A stretch of DNA of 64,000 nucleotides from Fodinibacter sp038210185 (GCA_038210185.1 JBBQWX010000001.1:36064-100063); one strand, 5' to 3'; shown: positions 16,903-25,944, counted from the stretch's first letter. Numbers and translations: made by a program. Notes: a model not told the origin generated them from the letters alone.

Positions 16903-18057
16903 TCAGGCCTGGACGACCGCACCCGCGGACACGAGGTCGGTGACCTCCGCCTCGCTGAAACCGTGGGCGAGCAGGTAGGCCGTCGTGTCGGCCCCGGGCA
17001 CGGGCTCGGCGCCGGGGGCCAGCGCGGGGGTGGCCGACAGGCGAGGCCCCGTGCGCGGCACGGGGTGGCCGTGCGCGTCGGGGGCGAAGGTGCCGCGCCC
17101 GACGAGGTGCGGGTGCTGCGGGGCCTCGGTCAGGGACAGCACGGGTGCCACGCACGCGTCGGTGCCCTCGAAGTGCGCCGCCCACTCGTCTCGCGTGCGG
17201 GTGCGGAACGCCGCCGCGAAGGCCGCGCGCTGGTGTGCCCAGGTGTCGGGGTCGTACTGCTCGCCGTCGACCTGCACGCCGAGCCCCTCGACCAGCTCGG
17301 CCCAGAAGGGCGGCTCGAGCGCCCCCACGGCGACGAACCGTCCGTCGGCGCACTCGTACACGGCGTAGAAGGGTGCACCCCCGTCGAGCAGGTTGGCCTC
17401 GCGCTCGTCGCGCCAGCCGCCAACGCCGAGCAGCCCGTGCACCATCGAGAACAGGTGCGCCGCACCGTCGACCATCGCCGCGTCGACGACCTGGCCGCGC
17501 CCGGCCGTGCCCCGGGCGATCAGTGCGGCCAGCACGCCGACCACGAGGTACATCGAGCCCCCGGCGAAGTCGCCGATCACCGGCACCGGCGCGATCGGCC
17601 GCTCCGTGGCGCCGAGCGCGTGCAGCGTTCCCGACACGGCGGCATAGGTGATGTCGTGGCCGGCCCGCTGCGCCCACGGCCCGGTCTGTCCCCAGCCGGT
17701 CATCCGTGCGTGCACCAGCCGCGGGTTGCGCGCCAGGCACTCCTCCGGGCCCAGTCCGAGCCGCTCGACCACCCCGGGCCGGTAGCCCTCGACCAGCACG
17801 TCGGCGTCGTCGACCAGCCGCTGCACGACCGCGCGCCCGGCATCCGTCTTGAGGTCGACGGCAATGCTCGGCCGCGACCGGCGCAGGCCACCGGTGAGCG
17901 CGAGCGGGTTCGACTCCCCCGGCCGGTCGACGCGCACGACGTCGGCACCGAGCTCGGCGAGCATCATCGCGGCGAACGGTGTCGGCCCGATGCCACCGAG
18001 CTCGACCACCCGGATGCCGGCCAGCGGGCCGCCTGCCCCGCCGCCGGGGTCGCTCAC
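16903..18057 (-). CDS. CaiB/BaiF family, alpha-methylacyl-CoA racemase-like
   Basis: A 384-residue class III CoA-transferase-fold protein. The N-terminus has RVVELGGIGPTPFAAMMLAELGADVVRVDRP. SIAVDLKTDAGR, VEGYRPGVVERLGLGPE and MTGWGQTGPWAQRAGHDITY follow. GDFAGGSMYLVVGVLAAL contains the expected catalytic Asp region. The YAAVSGTLHALG segment and overall length favour alpha-methylacyl-CoA racemase (Mcr/AMACR) over formyl- or carnitine-CoA transferases. It would epimerise 2-methylacyl-CoA for beta-oxidation. GTG 18057 overlaps the preceding stop, so it is translationally coupled to the folP2-like gene. Confidence 0.87.
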   Translation of the reverse strand: MSDPGGGAGGPLAGIRVVELGGIGPTPFAAMMLAELGADVVRVDRPGESNPLALTGGLRRSRPSIAVDLKTDAGRAVVQRLVDDADVLVEGYRPGVVERLGLGPEECLARNPRLVHARMTGWGQTGPWAQRAGHDITYAAVSGTLHALGATERPIAPVPVIGDFAGGSMYLVVGVLAALIARGTAGRGQVVDAAMVDGAAHLFSMVHGLLGVGGWRDEREANLLDGGAPFYAVYECADGRFVAVGALEPPFWAELVEGLGVQVDGEQYDPDTWAHQRAAFAAAFRTRTRDEWAAHFEGTDACVAPVLSLTEAPQHPHLVGRGTFAPDAHGHPVPRTGPRLSATPALAPGAEPVPGADTTAYLLAHGFSEAEVTDLVSAGAVVQA

Positions 18058-18986
18058 GGCGCGACCCCGCGCACCGCGACCCGCGGAGGCCGGTCACCGC
18101 GGATCGACGCCACCATGTCGACGACCCGGCGGGTGGCCCGCACGTCGTGCGCGCGGAACACCGTCGCGCCCAGCCAGGCGGCTATGGCGGTCGCGGCCAG
18201 GGTGCCCTCGAGCCGGTCGTCGGCGGGCAGGTCGAGGGTCTCGCCGATGAAGTCCTTGCGGGAGAGCGCCTGCAGCACGGGGTGACCCAGCGCCACGATG
18301 GCCGCCGTGTGCCGGAGCAGGGCCAGCGAGTGCGCGGTCGTCTTGCCGAAGTCGAGGGTGGGGTCCACGAGCACCCGCTCGGGCGGGATGCCGGCGGCCA
18401 CCGCCCGCTCGGCGCCCTCCCGCAGCGTGCGCAGGGCATCCGCGACGACACCCAGCGGCTCGGGCGGGTAGGTCACGCCGATGGGGTCGGTGCGCGGCGG
18501 AAGGCCGCCGGTGTGCGAGATGACGTACCCCGCACCGGCCCGCGCGGCCACGTGCACGAGGTCGGGGTCGTGGCCCGCCCAGGTGTCGTTGACGAGGTCG
18601 AGCCCCGCCTCGGCCGCCGCCACCCGGGCCACCTCCGAGCGCCACGTGTCGAGGCTGAGCAGGAGGTGTGGGTGGTCCTCGCGGGCCCGGGCGAGGAAGG
18701 GCACGACCCGCTCGATCTCCTGGTCGGGTGTCACGACCTCGCCGTCCTGGCCGGCCCGGACTCCTCCGACGTCGACGATGTCTGCACCCAGCGCGACGGC
18801 TTCGTCGAGGGCGCGCCGGGCGGATGCGACGTCGGCGTGCCGGTTGCCGGCCCAGAACGAGTCGGTGGTGCGGTTGACGATCGCCATGACCGCCGGTCGC
18901 GTCGCGTCGAAGGAGTGACCGCGCAGCCGTAACGCGGCCGGGGCGGGCGGGACCGGGTCGGGCTGCGGGATGCCGTGCGCGCTCAC
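18054..18986 (-). CDS. folP2: FolP2-like dihydropteroate synthase homolog
   Basis: A 310-residue TIM-barrel protein of the pterin-binding family. The N-terminal strand reads VMAIVNRTTDSFWAGNR, where true DHPS has an NVTPDSFSDGG-type motif. Other segments are DIVDVGGVRAGQDGE, LLLSLDTWRSEV, DLVNDTWAGHDPDLV, ISHTGGLPPRT, DPTLDFGKTTAHSL, LSRKDFIGET and FRAHDVRATRRVVDM. These VNRT and SHTGG forms match the mycobacterial FolP2 subgroup, reported to lack dihydropteroate synthase activity (from memory). The function is therefore uncertain despite the fold. GTG 18986 follows a short CTCACCTGCCG repetition. Confidence 0.85.
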   Translation of the reverse strand: MSAHGIPQPDPVPPAPAALRLRGHSFDATRPAVMAIVNRTTDSFWAGNRHADVASARRALDEAVALGADIVDVGGVRAGQDGEVVTPDQEIERVVPFLARAREDHPHLLLSLDTWRSEVARVAAAEAGLDLVNDTWAGHDPDLVHVAARAGAGYVISHTGGLPPRTDPIGVTYPPEPLGVVADALRTLREGAERAVAAGIPPERVLVDPTLDFGKTTAHSLALLRHTAAIVALGHPVLQALSRKDFIGETLDLPADDRLEGTLAATAIAAWLGATVFRAHDVRATRRVVDMVASIRGDRPPRVAVRGVAP

Positions 18987-19004
18987 CTGCCGCTCACCTG
19001 CCGC

Positions 19005-20042
19005 TCACCTGGGGGCGGGGGTCAGCTCGCGCAGGCCGGGGAGGACCTGCTCGGCGAAGGTTGTGAGGAAGCGCTCCTGGTCGTGGCCGGGGCCGTGCAC
19101 GACGAGGTGGTCGAACCCGAGGTCGGTGTAGACCCGCAGCGCCTCGACGACCTCCTCCGGGCGCGAGGCCACGACCCAGCGCTTGGCGACCTGCTCGATC
19201 GCCAGCTCGTCGGCTGCCTGCTCCATCTCCGCCGGGCTGTGGATCGAGTGCTTCTGCTCGGCGGAAAGCGACAGCGGCGCCCAGAACCGGGTGTTCGCCA
19301 GGGCCCGGTCCGGGTCGGGGTCCCACGAGACCTTGATCTCGATCATGCGGTCGATGTCGTCGTGGCCGCGGCCCGCCGTGTCCAGTCCCTCGTCGACGGC
19401 CGGCACCAGGGAGTCGGCGTAGAGCTCTCGGCCCTTGCCCGACGTGCAGATGAAGCCGTCCGCGACGCGACCGGCATACCGGGCCACCATCGGCCCGCCC
19501 GCAGCGACGTACACGGGCACCGGCTGGTCGGGGCGGTCGTAGATCGCGGCGTCCTCGGTGCGGTAGTAGTCGCCTTCGAACGTCACCCGGTCGTGCGTCC
19601 ACAGCTCGCGCATCAGCCGAACCGCCTCGCGCAGGCGGCCGAACCGCTCCTTGAACTCGGGCCACTCGCCCTCGCCCACCGAGCCGACGGCCACCTCGTT
19701 GAGCGCCTCCCCCGTGCCGACGCCGAGCATGACCCGACCGGGTGCGAGGCAGGCCATGGTGGCGAAGGTCTGCGCCACGACGGCGGGGTTGTAGCGGAAG
19801 GTCGGCGTCAGCACGGAGGTGCCGACCAGCACCCGCTCGGTGCGGGCGAGCACCCACGACATCCAGGCCAGCGAGTTGGGGGCGTGCCCGCCCTCGAGCC
19901 GCCACGGCTGGAAGTGGTCGGAGATCGTCACGGAGTCCAGGCCCAGTTCTTCGGCGCGCACGGCGTGGCCCGCGAGCTCGCCGGGCGCGAACTGCTCCGC
20001 CGATGCCTTGTACCCGACCCGCAGTCCGCCTGGCTCCGTCAT
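19005..20042 (-). CDS. fgd: F420-dependent glucose-6-phosphate dehydrogenase
   Basis: A 345-residue luciferase-like barrel close to mycobacterial Fgd1 along its length. GYKASAEQFAPGELAGHAV and TISDHFQPWRLEGGHAPNS mark the N-terminus. TSVLTPTFRYNPAVVAQ, GVGTGEALNEVAVG, WPEFKERFGRLREAVRL, DGFICTSGKGRELY, WAPLSLSAEQKHSIHSP and ADELAIEQVAKRWVVAS follow. It oxidises glucose 6-phosphate to 6-phosphogluconolactone while reducing coenzyme F420, supplying F420H2 in the cytosol. It heads the operon leading to folP2, mcr and the hydratase. ATG 20042 is chosen; CAGGAT lies six bases upstream. Confidence 0.93.
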   Translation of the reverse strand: MTEPGGLRVGYKASAEQFAPGELAGHAVRAEELGLDSVTISDHFQPWRLEGGHAPNSLAWMSWVLARTERVLVGTSVLTPTFRYNPAVVAQTFATMACLAPGRVMLGVGTGEALNEVAVGSVGEGEWPEFKERFGRLREAVRLMRELWTHDRVTFEGDYYRTEDAAIYDRPDQPVPVYVAAGGPMVARYAGRVADGFICTSGKGRELYADSLVPAVDEGLDTAGRGHDDIDRMIEIKVSWDPDPDRALANTRFWAPLSLSAEQKHSIHSPAEMEQAADELAIEQVAKRWVVASRPEEVVEALRVYTDLGFDHLVVHGPGHDQERFLTTFAEQVLPGLRELTPAPR

Positions 20043-20126
20043 GGCCCCATCCTGCCCCACGGCGTCCGGGTGACCGGGGCTCGAGGGATAGCGTGGCAGC
20101 CACCGACCGAGCACCAGGAGCGCCCC

Positions 20127-21227
20127 ATGGCCACCGACCTCATCGACCTCACCGGTCACGAGCAGGTCGCCTTCTGCGCCGACCCCGAGACGGGGCTGCG
20201 GGCCATCATCGCCCTGCACGACACCGCGCTCGGTCCGGGCCTGGGAGGCACCCGCTTCCACCCCTACTCCTCGATGGACCAGGCGCTCGCCGACGTGCTG
20301 CGCCTGTCGCGGGCCATGACGAGCAAGAACGCCCTCGCGGGGCTCGACCACGGTGGCGGCAAGGCCGTCATCATCGGCGACCCGCACCACGGCAAGACAC
20401 CCGAGCTGCTCCGGGCCTACGGCCGGTTCGTCGAGTCGCTGGGCGGTCGCTACGTCACGGCGTGCGACGTCGGCACCTACGTCGCCGACATGGATGTCGT
20501 CGGCGAGTCCACCCGGTGGGCCACCGGTCGCTCCGTCGAGCGCGGTGGCGCCGGCGACTCCTCGGTACTCACGGCCTACGGGGTCTTCCAGGGGATGCGC
20601 GCCGCTGCCCAGCACGTGTGGGGGAAGCCGACCCTCGCGGGTCGGCGGGTCGGCATCGCCGGCGTCGGCAAGGTTGGCCGCCGCCTCACCGAGCACCTGC
20701 TCGAGGACGGTGCCGAGGTCGTGGTCACCGACGTCGACGCGGATGCCGTGGCGTCGCTGCTGCGGGTGCACCCCCACGTCCTGGCCGTCGACGACCTCGA
20801 CGACCTGGTGCGCCAGGAGCTTGACGTCTTCAGCCCCAACGCCCTCGGCGGCGTTCTGGACGACGAGACCGTCGACACGCTGCGGGCCCGGGTGGTCTGT
20901 GGCGGGGCCAACAACCAGCTCGCCACCGAGGGGCAGGGCGGCACCGCCGACCGCCTCCTGGCGCGCGGCATCACCTACGCGCCCGACTACCTGGTCAACG
21001 CCGGCGGAGTCATCCAGGTCAGCGACGAGCTGCACGGCTTCGACCTGCGGCGTGCCCGCGCGCGCACCGGCACGATCTTCGAGCACACCCTGGAGGTGCT
21101 GCGCGACGCCGATGCCGACCACGTCAGCCCCGCCGTGGCGGCCGACCGGCTCGCCGAGCGGCGGGTCGCCGCAGGTGGTCGCCGCCCCTGGCTGCCCGGC
21201 GACCGAGCCGGCTCCGCGCAGGACTGA
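20127..21227 (+). CDS. vdh: Valine/leucine dehydrogenase
   Basis: A 366-residue member of the Glu/Leu/Phe/Val dehydrogenase family. The substrate domain has LGPGLGGTRFHPYSSMDQAL and ALAGLDHGGGKAVI with the catalytic Lys. VTACDVGTYVADMD follows. The Rossmann domain has GRRVGIAGVGKVGRRLTEHL, then VCGGANNQLA and YAPDYLVNAGGVIQV. It would deaminate branched-chain amino acids to 2-oxoacids with NAD. Valine rather than leucine is suggested only by the actinobacterial context. ATG 20127 has AGGAG in front. It diverges from fgd across 84 bases. Confidence 0.9.
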   Translation: MATDLIDLTGHEQVAFCADPETGLRAIIALHDTALGPGLGGTRFHPYSSMDQALADVLRLSRAMTSKNALAGLDHGGGKAVIIGDPHHGKTPELLRAYGRFVESLGGRYVTACDVGTYVADMDVVGESTRWATGRSVERGGAGDSSVLTAYGVFQGMRAAAQHVWGKPTLAGRRVGIAGVGKVGRRLTEHLLEDGAEVVVTDVDADAVASLLRVHPHVLAVDDLDDLVRQELDVFSPNALGGVLDDETVDTLRARVVCGGANNQLATEGQGGTADRLLARGITYAPDYLVNAGGVIQVSDELHGFDLRRARARTGTIFEHTLEVLRDADADHVSPAVAADRLAERRVAAGGRRPWLPGDRAGSAQD

Positions 21228-21404
21228 AGGCGACGCGTGGCACCGTTGTCGGGACGGCGTCGCCGGGACGCGCCGCACTCATGTACCGTGGGCATCACGA
21301 CACACACACGATTCCCGGGACCGCTCCGCGCCGTGGGATGACCCTGAACACGGGGCCGTCCGACGAGTGATGCCGCCCCGGCAGACGCACGAGGGGGTCA
21401 CGCC

Positions 21405-21599
21405 ATGGGGCGCGGCCGAGCCAAAGCCAAGCAGACGAAGGTCGCTCGCGAGCTGAAGTACTACAGCCCGGACACCGATCTCTCCGCGCTTGAGCGAGAA
21501 CTACACGGAACCGCCCAGAGCGGGAGTCGAGCGAGCAGCGACGACCGCGACCGGGAGGACGACGACGACTACGGGCAGTGGTCGCCAGGTCGTCGTTGA
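21405..21599 (+). CDS. DUF3073 family protein
   Basis: A 64-residue, very hydrophilic protein beginning MGRGRAKAKQTKVARELKYY and ending in a run of Asp/Arg. This matches the short DUF3073 proteins widespread in actinobacteria; the conserved GRGRAKAKQ-type start is diagnostic. The function is unknown; the basic start and acidic tail suggest nucleic-acid or protein contact. GAGGGGG lies upstream as a ribosome-binding site. The 177 bases before it hold no other gene. Confidence 0.9.
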   Translation: MGRGRAKAKQTKVARELKYYSPDTDLSALERELHGTAQSGSRASSDDRDREDDDDYGQWSPGRR

Positions 21600-21719
21600 C
21601 CCCACCCTGACCTGCCTCTTCGTGCGGCTCGTGCCAGTGGCCGAGCCCGGGTCGTGCACCCGCGCAGCTGCTGACGGCGCAACCGGCGACGCTCGTTGCA
21701 TCGGGCCTATGCTCGCCCC

Positions 21720-23255
21720 ATGACTGACACGACGGTCGCCGCAACGACGCGGCTCGGGGTCGAGACCACGGGCATCGAGATCATCGACGAGGCCGAGCGT
21801 ACCGCTGTGCCTCGAGACCTGTTCTGGCCGTGGTTCGCGGCGAACGTGTCGGTGTTCGGCATCTCCTACGCCGCGTTCGTGCTGGGCTTCGGCATCTCGT
21901 TCTGGCAGGCGGCGCTGGTCACCGTCGTGGGCGTCATCGTCTCGTTCGCCCTGTGCGGCATCATCGCCCTGGCCGGCAAGCGCGGGTCCGCCCCGACCAT
22001 GGTCGCGTCGCGGGCGGCCTTCGGCGTCAACGGCCAGAAGGTCCCGGGCGTCATCTCGTGGCTGACCTCGATCGGCTGGGAGACCTTCCTGGCGATCCTC
22101 GCCGTTCTCGCGACGTCGACGATCGTCGAGCAGCTCGGCTGGGGGGGTGGCACGGCCACCAAGGTCGTGGCCGCGTCCGTGGTCGCGCTGATGATCGTCG
22201 CGGCCTCCGTGGCCGGCTATCACATCATCATGCGTATGCAGTCCGTGCTCACCTGGGTCACCGGCATCGTCACCGTCGGATACATCCTGTTCACCCTGAA
22301 GGACGTCGACTGGGCCACGGTGCAGGCTCTGCCCAACGGCTCGTCGCAGGCCATGATCGGCGCCCTCGTGCTGGTCATGACCGGCTTCGGGCTGGGCTGG
22401 ATCAACATCGCCGCCGACTGGTCGCGTTACCAGCGCCGCGACGCCTCGGGTGCGGCGATCGTCGGATGGAACACCTTCGGCGGAGCGGTCGCACCGGTGA
22501 TCCTGGTCGTGTACGGCCTGCTGCTCGCGGGCTCCGACCCGACGCTGTTGGACGGCATCCAGAACGACCCGATCGGAACCCTCGCCACCCTGCTGCCGAC
22601 CTGGTTGCTGGTGCCCTTCCTCATCGCCGTCATCCTGTCGCTGGTCTCGGGCGCGGTCCTCGGCATCTACTCCTCCGGGCTCACCCTGCTCTCGCTCGGC
22701 GTGCGCATCCCCCGGCCGGCAGCGGCGCTGGTCGACGGCGTCATCCTCACCCTCGGCACCATCTACGTCGTGTTCTTCGCCGAGAGCTTCATCGGGCCGT
22801 TCCAGAGCTTCCTCATCACCCTCGGCGTTCCGCTGGCCGCATGGGCGGGGATCATGATCGCCGACATCGCCCTGCGCAAGCGCGACTACGACGACGAGGA
22901 CCTCTTCGACGCCCGCGGCCGGTACGGCGCCTTCGACTGGGTGTCGATCGGCACGATGGTCGTGGCGTCGGCGCTCGGCTGGGGGCTGGTCGTCAACAGC
23001 TTCGCCGCGGATGCCGCGTGGAACAACTGGCAGGGCTACCTCCTGGAGCCGCTCGGGCTGGGCACCTACGTCCCCACCGGCGACGGGGCCCCCTACTGGG
23101 ATGGCAACTGGCCCTACTCCAACATCGGCGTGCTGCTGGCTCTCGTGCTGAGCTTCGTCGTGACCTACGTCGCCCGGCGCGGGCGGGTGCGCCGGCAGGA
23201 AGCAGCCGCTCCGACGACCGCCGAGACCGTGGCCCAGCGCGAGCCGGCCCGGTGA
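21720..23255 (+). CDS. NCS1-type cytosine/purine permease
   Basis: A 511-residue transporter with about twelve hydrophobic segments. The N-terminal ESTGIEII-like stretch (GVETTGIEIIDEAERT), RDLFWPWFAANVSVFGISY, and SRAAFGVNGQKVPGVISWL match the nucleobase:cation symporter-1 family. LGWINIAADWSRYQRRDASG is the characteristic mid-protein motif. It would import cytosine, purines, allantoin or a related compound with H+ or Na+. ATG 21720 follows TATGCT (21708-21713) at six bases, indicating a leaderless transcript. The next gene overlaps by four bases, which suggests that the hydrolase acts on the imported substrate. Confidence 0.9.
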   Translation: MTDTTVAATTRLGVETTGIEIIDEAERTAVPRDLFWPWFAANVSVFGISYAAFVLGFGISFWQAALVTVVGVIVSFALCGIIALAGKRGSAPTMVASRAAFGVNGQKVPGVISWLTSIGWETFLAILAVLATSTIVEQLGWGGGTATKVVAASVVALMIVAASVAGYHIIMRMQSVLTWVTGIVTVGYILFTLKDVDWATVQALPNGSSQAMIGALVLVMTGFGLGWINIAADWSRYQRRDASGAAIVGWNTFGGAVAPVILVVYGLLLAGSDPTLLDGIQNDPIGTLATLLPTWLLVPFLIAVILSLVSGAVLGIYSSGLTLLSLGVRIPRPAAALVDGVILTLGTIYVVFFAESFIGPFQSFLITLGVPLAAWAGIMIADIALRKRDYDDEDLFDARGRYGAFDWVSIGTMVVASALGWGLVVNSFAADAAWNNWQGYLLEPLGLGTYVPTGDGAPYWDGNWPYSNIGVLLALVLSFVVTYVARRGRVRRQEAAAPTTAETVAQREPAR

Positions 23256-23785
23256 CCGACGCCTTCGACGACGGCTGGCTGGTCGTCGTTGACCCCCAAG
23301 GGGTCTTCGCCGACCCGGCGACCTCGCCGTGGGGGTCACCGATGTGGGCGGCGGCGGCGCCGCGCATCGTCGAGCTGGCGGCATCCTTCGGGCCAGCCCG
23401 CACGGTGGTGACGCGCTTCGTGGCCGACCCCTCGCTCGGCGGGTCCTGGGGGCCCTACTACCGCGACTGGGCCTTCGCGCTGGTGCCTGACGACGACCCG
23501 CTGTATGAGGTCGTGCCCGAGCTCGCCGACGTCGCCTCGCACGTCGTCACGGCCGGCACGTTCGGGAAGTGGCCGGTGCTGCGCAAGCTGCTCGGTGACG
23601 ACGCCCACGTGACGCTGACCGGGGTGTCGACCGACTGCTGCGTGCTCTCGACGGCGCTGCCGGCGGCGGATGCCGGTGCCACGGTTCGGTTGGTGGGCTC
23701 GGCCTGTGCCGGGTCGAGCCCGGAGAACCACGAGCGAGCCCTCGCGGCGATGGCCCTCTACGCCCCCCAGATCACCATCCTCTAG
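23252..23785 (+). CDS. Isochorismatase-family cysteine hydrolase
   Basis: A 177-residue alpha/beta hydrolase of the isochorismatase fold. The N-terminal strand WLVVVDPQGVFADP gives the catalytic Asp. GTFGKWPVLRKLLGD contains the expected Lys region, and LTGVSTDCCVLSTALPA carries the nucleophilic Cys. Such enzymes hydrolyse amide or imide bonds (N-carbamoyl compounds, ureido acids, nicotinamide). Four-base overlap with the NCS1 permease suggests a nucleobase or ureide breakdown step. GTG 23252 is set by that overlap. It converges with the following gene, overlapping at the stops. Confidence 0.87.
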   Translation: MTDAFDDGWLVVVDPQGVFADPATSPWGSPMWAAAAPRIVELAASFGPARTVVTRFVADPSLGGSWGPYYRDWAFALVPDDDPLYEVVPELADVASHVVTAGTFGKWPVLRKLLGDDAHVTLTGVSTDCCVLSTALPAADAGATVRLVGSACAGSSPENHERALAAMALYAPQITIL

Positions 23786-24165
23786 CGCAGGCCCGCGAAG
23801 GTCAGCAGGGCCGCGCCCGCCGTGGTGCCGACGGCACCGGCGACCAACCCGGCGGTCCGGGGTCCGAGGGTCGCGCCCCCGGCGAGCACCGCGCTGGTGG
23901 CCAGACCGGTGCACCAGCCGACCAGCAGGGCCGGGGCGGCCAGCCTGGCGACGACGAGAACGTCGCCGAAGTTCGGCGCGGGGTCGGCTGGTGCGTTTCC
24001 CAGCGGCGCGGACGTCCCCGACATCGCAACGAGCACGGCGGTGTAGGCCAGCAGGGCCACCGTCGACGGGGCGAGCACACCGATCGCCCAGCGCTGCGTC
24101 GTGGCCACCCGGGTCGCCTCTGCGGACCGGGCCGGGCGGGCGGAGTGCAGGGCGGCGTGACTCAT
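23782..24165 (-). CDS. Small membrane protein of unknown function
   Basis: A 127-residue protein from ATG 24165. About three to four hydrophobic segments: IGVLAPSTVALLAYTAVLVAM, VVARLAAPALLVGWCTGLA, and a Gly/Ala-rich C-terminal pair ending AALLTFAGLR. No known motif. GAGAAGGTGG upstream serves as ribosome-binding site. Its stop overlaps the stop of the convergent cysteine hydrolase by four bases. Confidence 0.65.
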   Translation of the reverse strand: MSHAALHSARPARSAEATRVATTQRWAIGVLAPSTVALLAYTAVLVAMSGTSAPLGNAPADPAPNFGDVLVVARLAAPALLVGWCTGLATSAVLAGGATLGPRTAGLVAGAVGTTAGAALLTFAGLR

Positions 24166-24318
24166 GCGGCCCACCTTCTCGGGTGGGCGAGCGGCCCGGC
24201 ATCCGCACTCGTACTCAGATCTGTCGAGCGGGTTCCCCGACTCCGAGCGACGTGTGCGCGGCGCCGGCCCTTCCCGGGCGTGCCAGACCGTGGGTACGTC
24301 GCACGAGGTCAGGGTGGG

Positions 24319-25449
24319 TCAGGCGGCGGGGTGCTCTCCCACGACCTGCACCGAACCGCCGTCGACGCCCTTGGCCCCGCGGACCACCTCGACGCCGCCC
24401 TCCACCGGCGCGGCGTCGGCGGAGAACACCTCACCCATCACCCAGGTGTGGATGCCGCGCGCCTCGAGCAGCGCTGTGGCCGCGTCGACCCCGGCGGCGG
24501 GGAGCACCGCGACGAAGCCGACCCCCATGTTCAGGGTGCGATCGAGGTCGGCGCGAGGCACCGCCCCGAGGGCACCGACCGTGCTGAAGACCGGGGGCGG
24601 GGTCCAGGTCGACCGGTCGAGCCGGGCGTGCACGTGATGCGGCAGCACCCGGGCGAGGTTGGCCGCAAGGCCGCCACCGGTGACGTGCGACAGCGCGTGC
24701 ACGTCGACGGCATCCGCGCGCACCAGGTCGAGCAGGTCGGCGGAGTAGACCCGGGTGGGCTCGAGCAGCTCCTCGCCGAGGGTGCGACCGAACTCGTCGA
24801 CGTGCCGGTCGAGCTCCCACCCGACGTGCGCGATGACCCGCCGCACGAGCGAGTAGCCGTTGGAGTGCAGGCCGCTGCTGGCGAGGCCGAGCACGACATC
24901 ACCGGGGGCGACGCGCTGCGGGCCGAGCACGGCATCGCGCTCGACGACGCCGGTGGCCGCCCCGGCGACGTCGTACTCGTCGGGGTCGAGCAGGCCGGGA
25001 TGCTCGGCCGTCTCACCCCCGATGAGGGCGACGCGGGCCTGGGCGCAGGCGGCGGCGATGCCCGAGACGATCGCGGCGATCCGCTCGGGCACGACCTTGC
25101 CGCACGCGATGTAGTCGGTCATGAACAACGGCTCCGCGCCGCAGACGACGATGTCGTCGACCACCATGCCGACCAGGTCGAAACCGATCGTGTCGTGCCG
25201 GTCGAGGGCCTGGGCGATGGCCACCTTGGTGCCGACCCCGTCGGTGGAGGTGGCGAGCACGGGGTGGGCGAAGGCCTTCAGGGCAGTGGCGTCGAACATG
25301 CCCGCGAAGCCGCCGAGCCCGCCGAGCACCTCGGGGCGGGTGGCACGCCGGACACTGGCCTTCATCAGCGCGACGGCACGGTCGCCGGCCTCGACGTCGA
25401 CACCAGCCCCCGCATAGGTGATGGACGTCGGCTGCTCGGTGTCGCTCAC
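24319..25449 (-). CDS. purM: Phosphoribosylformylglycinamidine cyclo-ligase (AIR synthetase)
   Basis: A 376-residue protein. ITYAGAGVDVEAGDRAV marks the N-terminus. GGLGGFAGMFD, LATSTDGVGTKVAIA, VVDDIVVCGAEPLFMTDYI, LIGGETAEHPGLL, SSGLHSNGYSLVRRV and LSHVTGGGLAANLARVLP are the ATP- and FGAM-binding segments of PurM. It makes aminoimidazole ribonucleotide in step five of purine synthesis. GTG 25449 (VSDTEQPTSITY) is chosen; upstream codons lack family similarity. Divergent from padR, with a large palindrome between them. Confidence 0.96.
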   Translation of the reverse strand: MSDTEQPTSITYAGAGVDVEAGDRAVALMKASVRRATRPEVLGGLGGFAGMFDATALKAFAHPVLATSTDGVGTKVAIAQALDRHDTIGFDLVGMVVDDIVVCGAEPLFMTDYIACGKVVPERIAAIVSGIAAACAQARVALIGGETAEHPGLLDPDEYDVAGAATGVVERDAVLGPQRVAPGDVVLGLASSGLHSNGYSLVRRVIAHVGWELDRHVDEFGRTLGEELLEPTRVYSADLLDLVRADAVDVHALSHVTGGGLAANLARVLPHHVHARLDRSTWTPPPVFSTVGALGAVPRADLDRTLNMGVGFVAVLPAAGVDAATALLEARGIHTWVMGEVFSADAAPVEGGVEVVRGAKGVDGGSVQVVGEHPAA

Positions 25450-25481
25450 GCCGCGAAGCCTATCGGCGGCCCCGGACCACT

Positions 25482-25533
25482 CGGGTTGGGTGCTCAGATG
25501 GTCGCCCCGGCAGCCACCTGAGCACCCAACTCC
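25482..25533. repeat. Large palindrome between divergent purM and padR
   Basis: Arms GGGTTGGGTGCTCAGATGG and CCACCTGAGCACCCAACTC surround a centre with GTCGCCCCGGCAGC. Near-identical arms occur at 26617-26670. Because both neighbours are transcribed away from it, this copy cannot act as a terminator for either. Confidence 0.88.
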
Positions 25534-25599
25534 GGACACCACCCGGCGTGAGTGCGGAACCGGTGGCGGATGGCGCCCCGAATCGCTATCTTGTGACGC

Positions 25600-25944
25600 A
25601 TGGAACCGGGCGACAGCGCCATCCTGACTCACCTGAGGCGCGGCGCCCTCGAGCACTGCGTGCTGGCCCTGCTCGACGGCGAGCCGCGCTACGGGCTCGA
25701 CATCGCGCGCAGGCTCGGCAGCGACGGGGTGCTGCTGGCCGGCGAGGGAACGCTCTACCCGCTGCTCGCCCGGCTGCGCAAGCAGGGGCTGGTCGCGACG
25801 ACCTGGGCCGAGTCGACGAGCGGGCCGCCCCGTCGCTACTACTCACTGACCGCGCAGGGGCGCATCGCCCTGGCGACGTTCGAGCGCACCTGGAAGCTCT
25901 TCCGCGACGCCGTCGACGCCACTCTCCACGGGGGACACCAGTGA
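25600..25944 (+). CDS. PadR-family transcriptional regulator
   Basis: A 114-residue winged-helix protein. GALEHCVLALLDGEPRYGLDIARRL and GEGTLYPLLARLRKQGLV with the wing RRYYSLTAQGRIALATFERTW are typical of PadR. It would repress its own operon, including the coupled membrane gene. TATCTT lies just before the ATG and may be the -10 of a leaderless transcript. The stop overlaps the next GTG start. Confidence 0.92.
   Translation: MEPGDSAILTHLRRGALEHCVLALLDGEPRYGLDIARRLGSDGVLLAGEGTLYPLLARLRKQGLVATTWAESTSGPPRRYYSLTAQGRIALATFERTWKLFRDAVDATLHGGHQ

Noticed and set aside
21501..23384. Long minus-strand frame opposite the NCS1 permease
   Set aside because: Its residues are an Asp/Gly/Arg/His-rich shadow; the forward frame has clear membrane helices and motifs.
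24319..25449. PurM as part of a purine operon
   Set aside because: No neighbouring purine genes are present; purM stands alone, divergent from padR.
25482..25533. Palindrome as a rho-independent terminator
   Set aside because: Both flanking genes are transcribed away from it, and no U-tract follows either arm.
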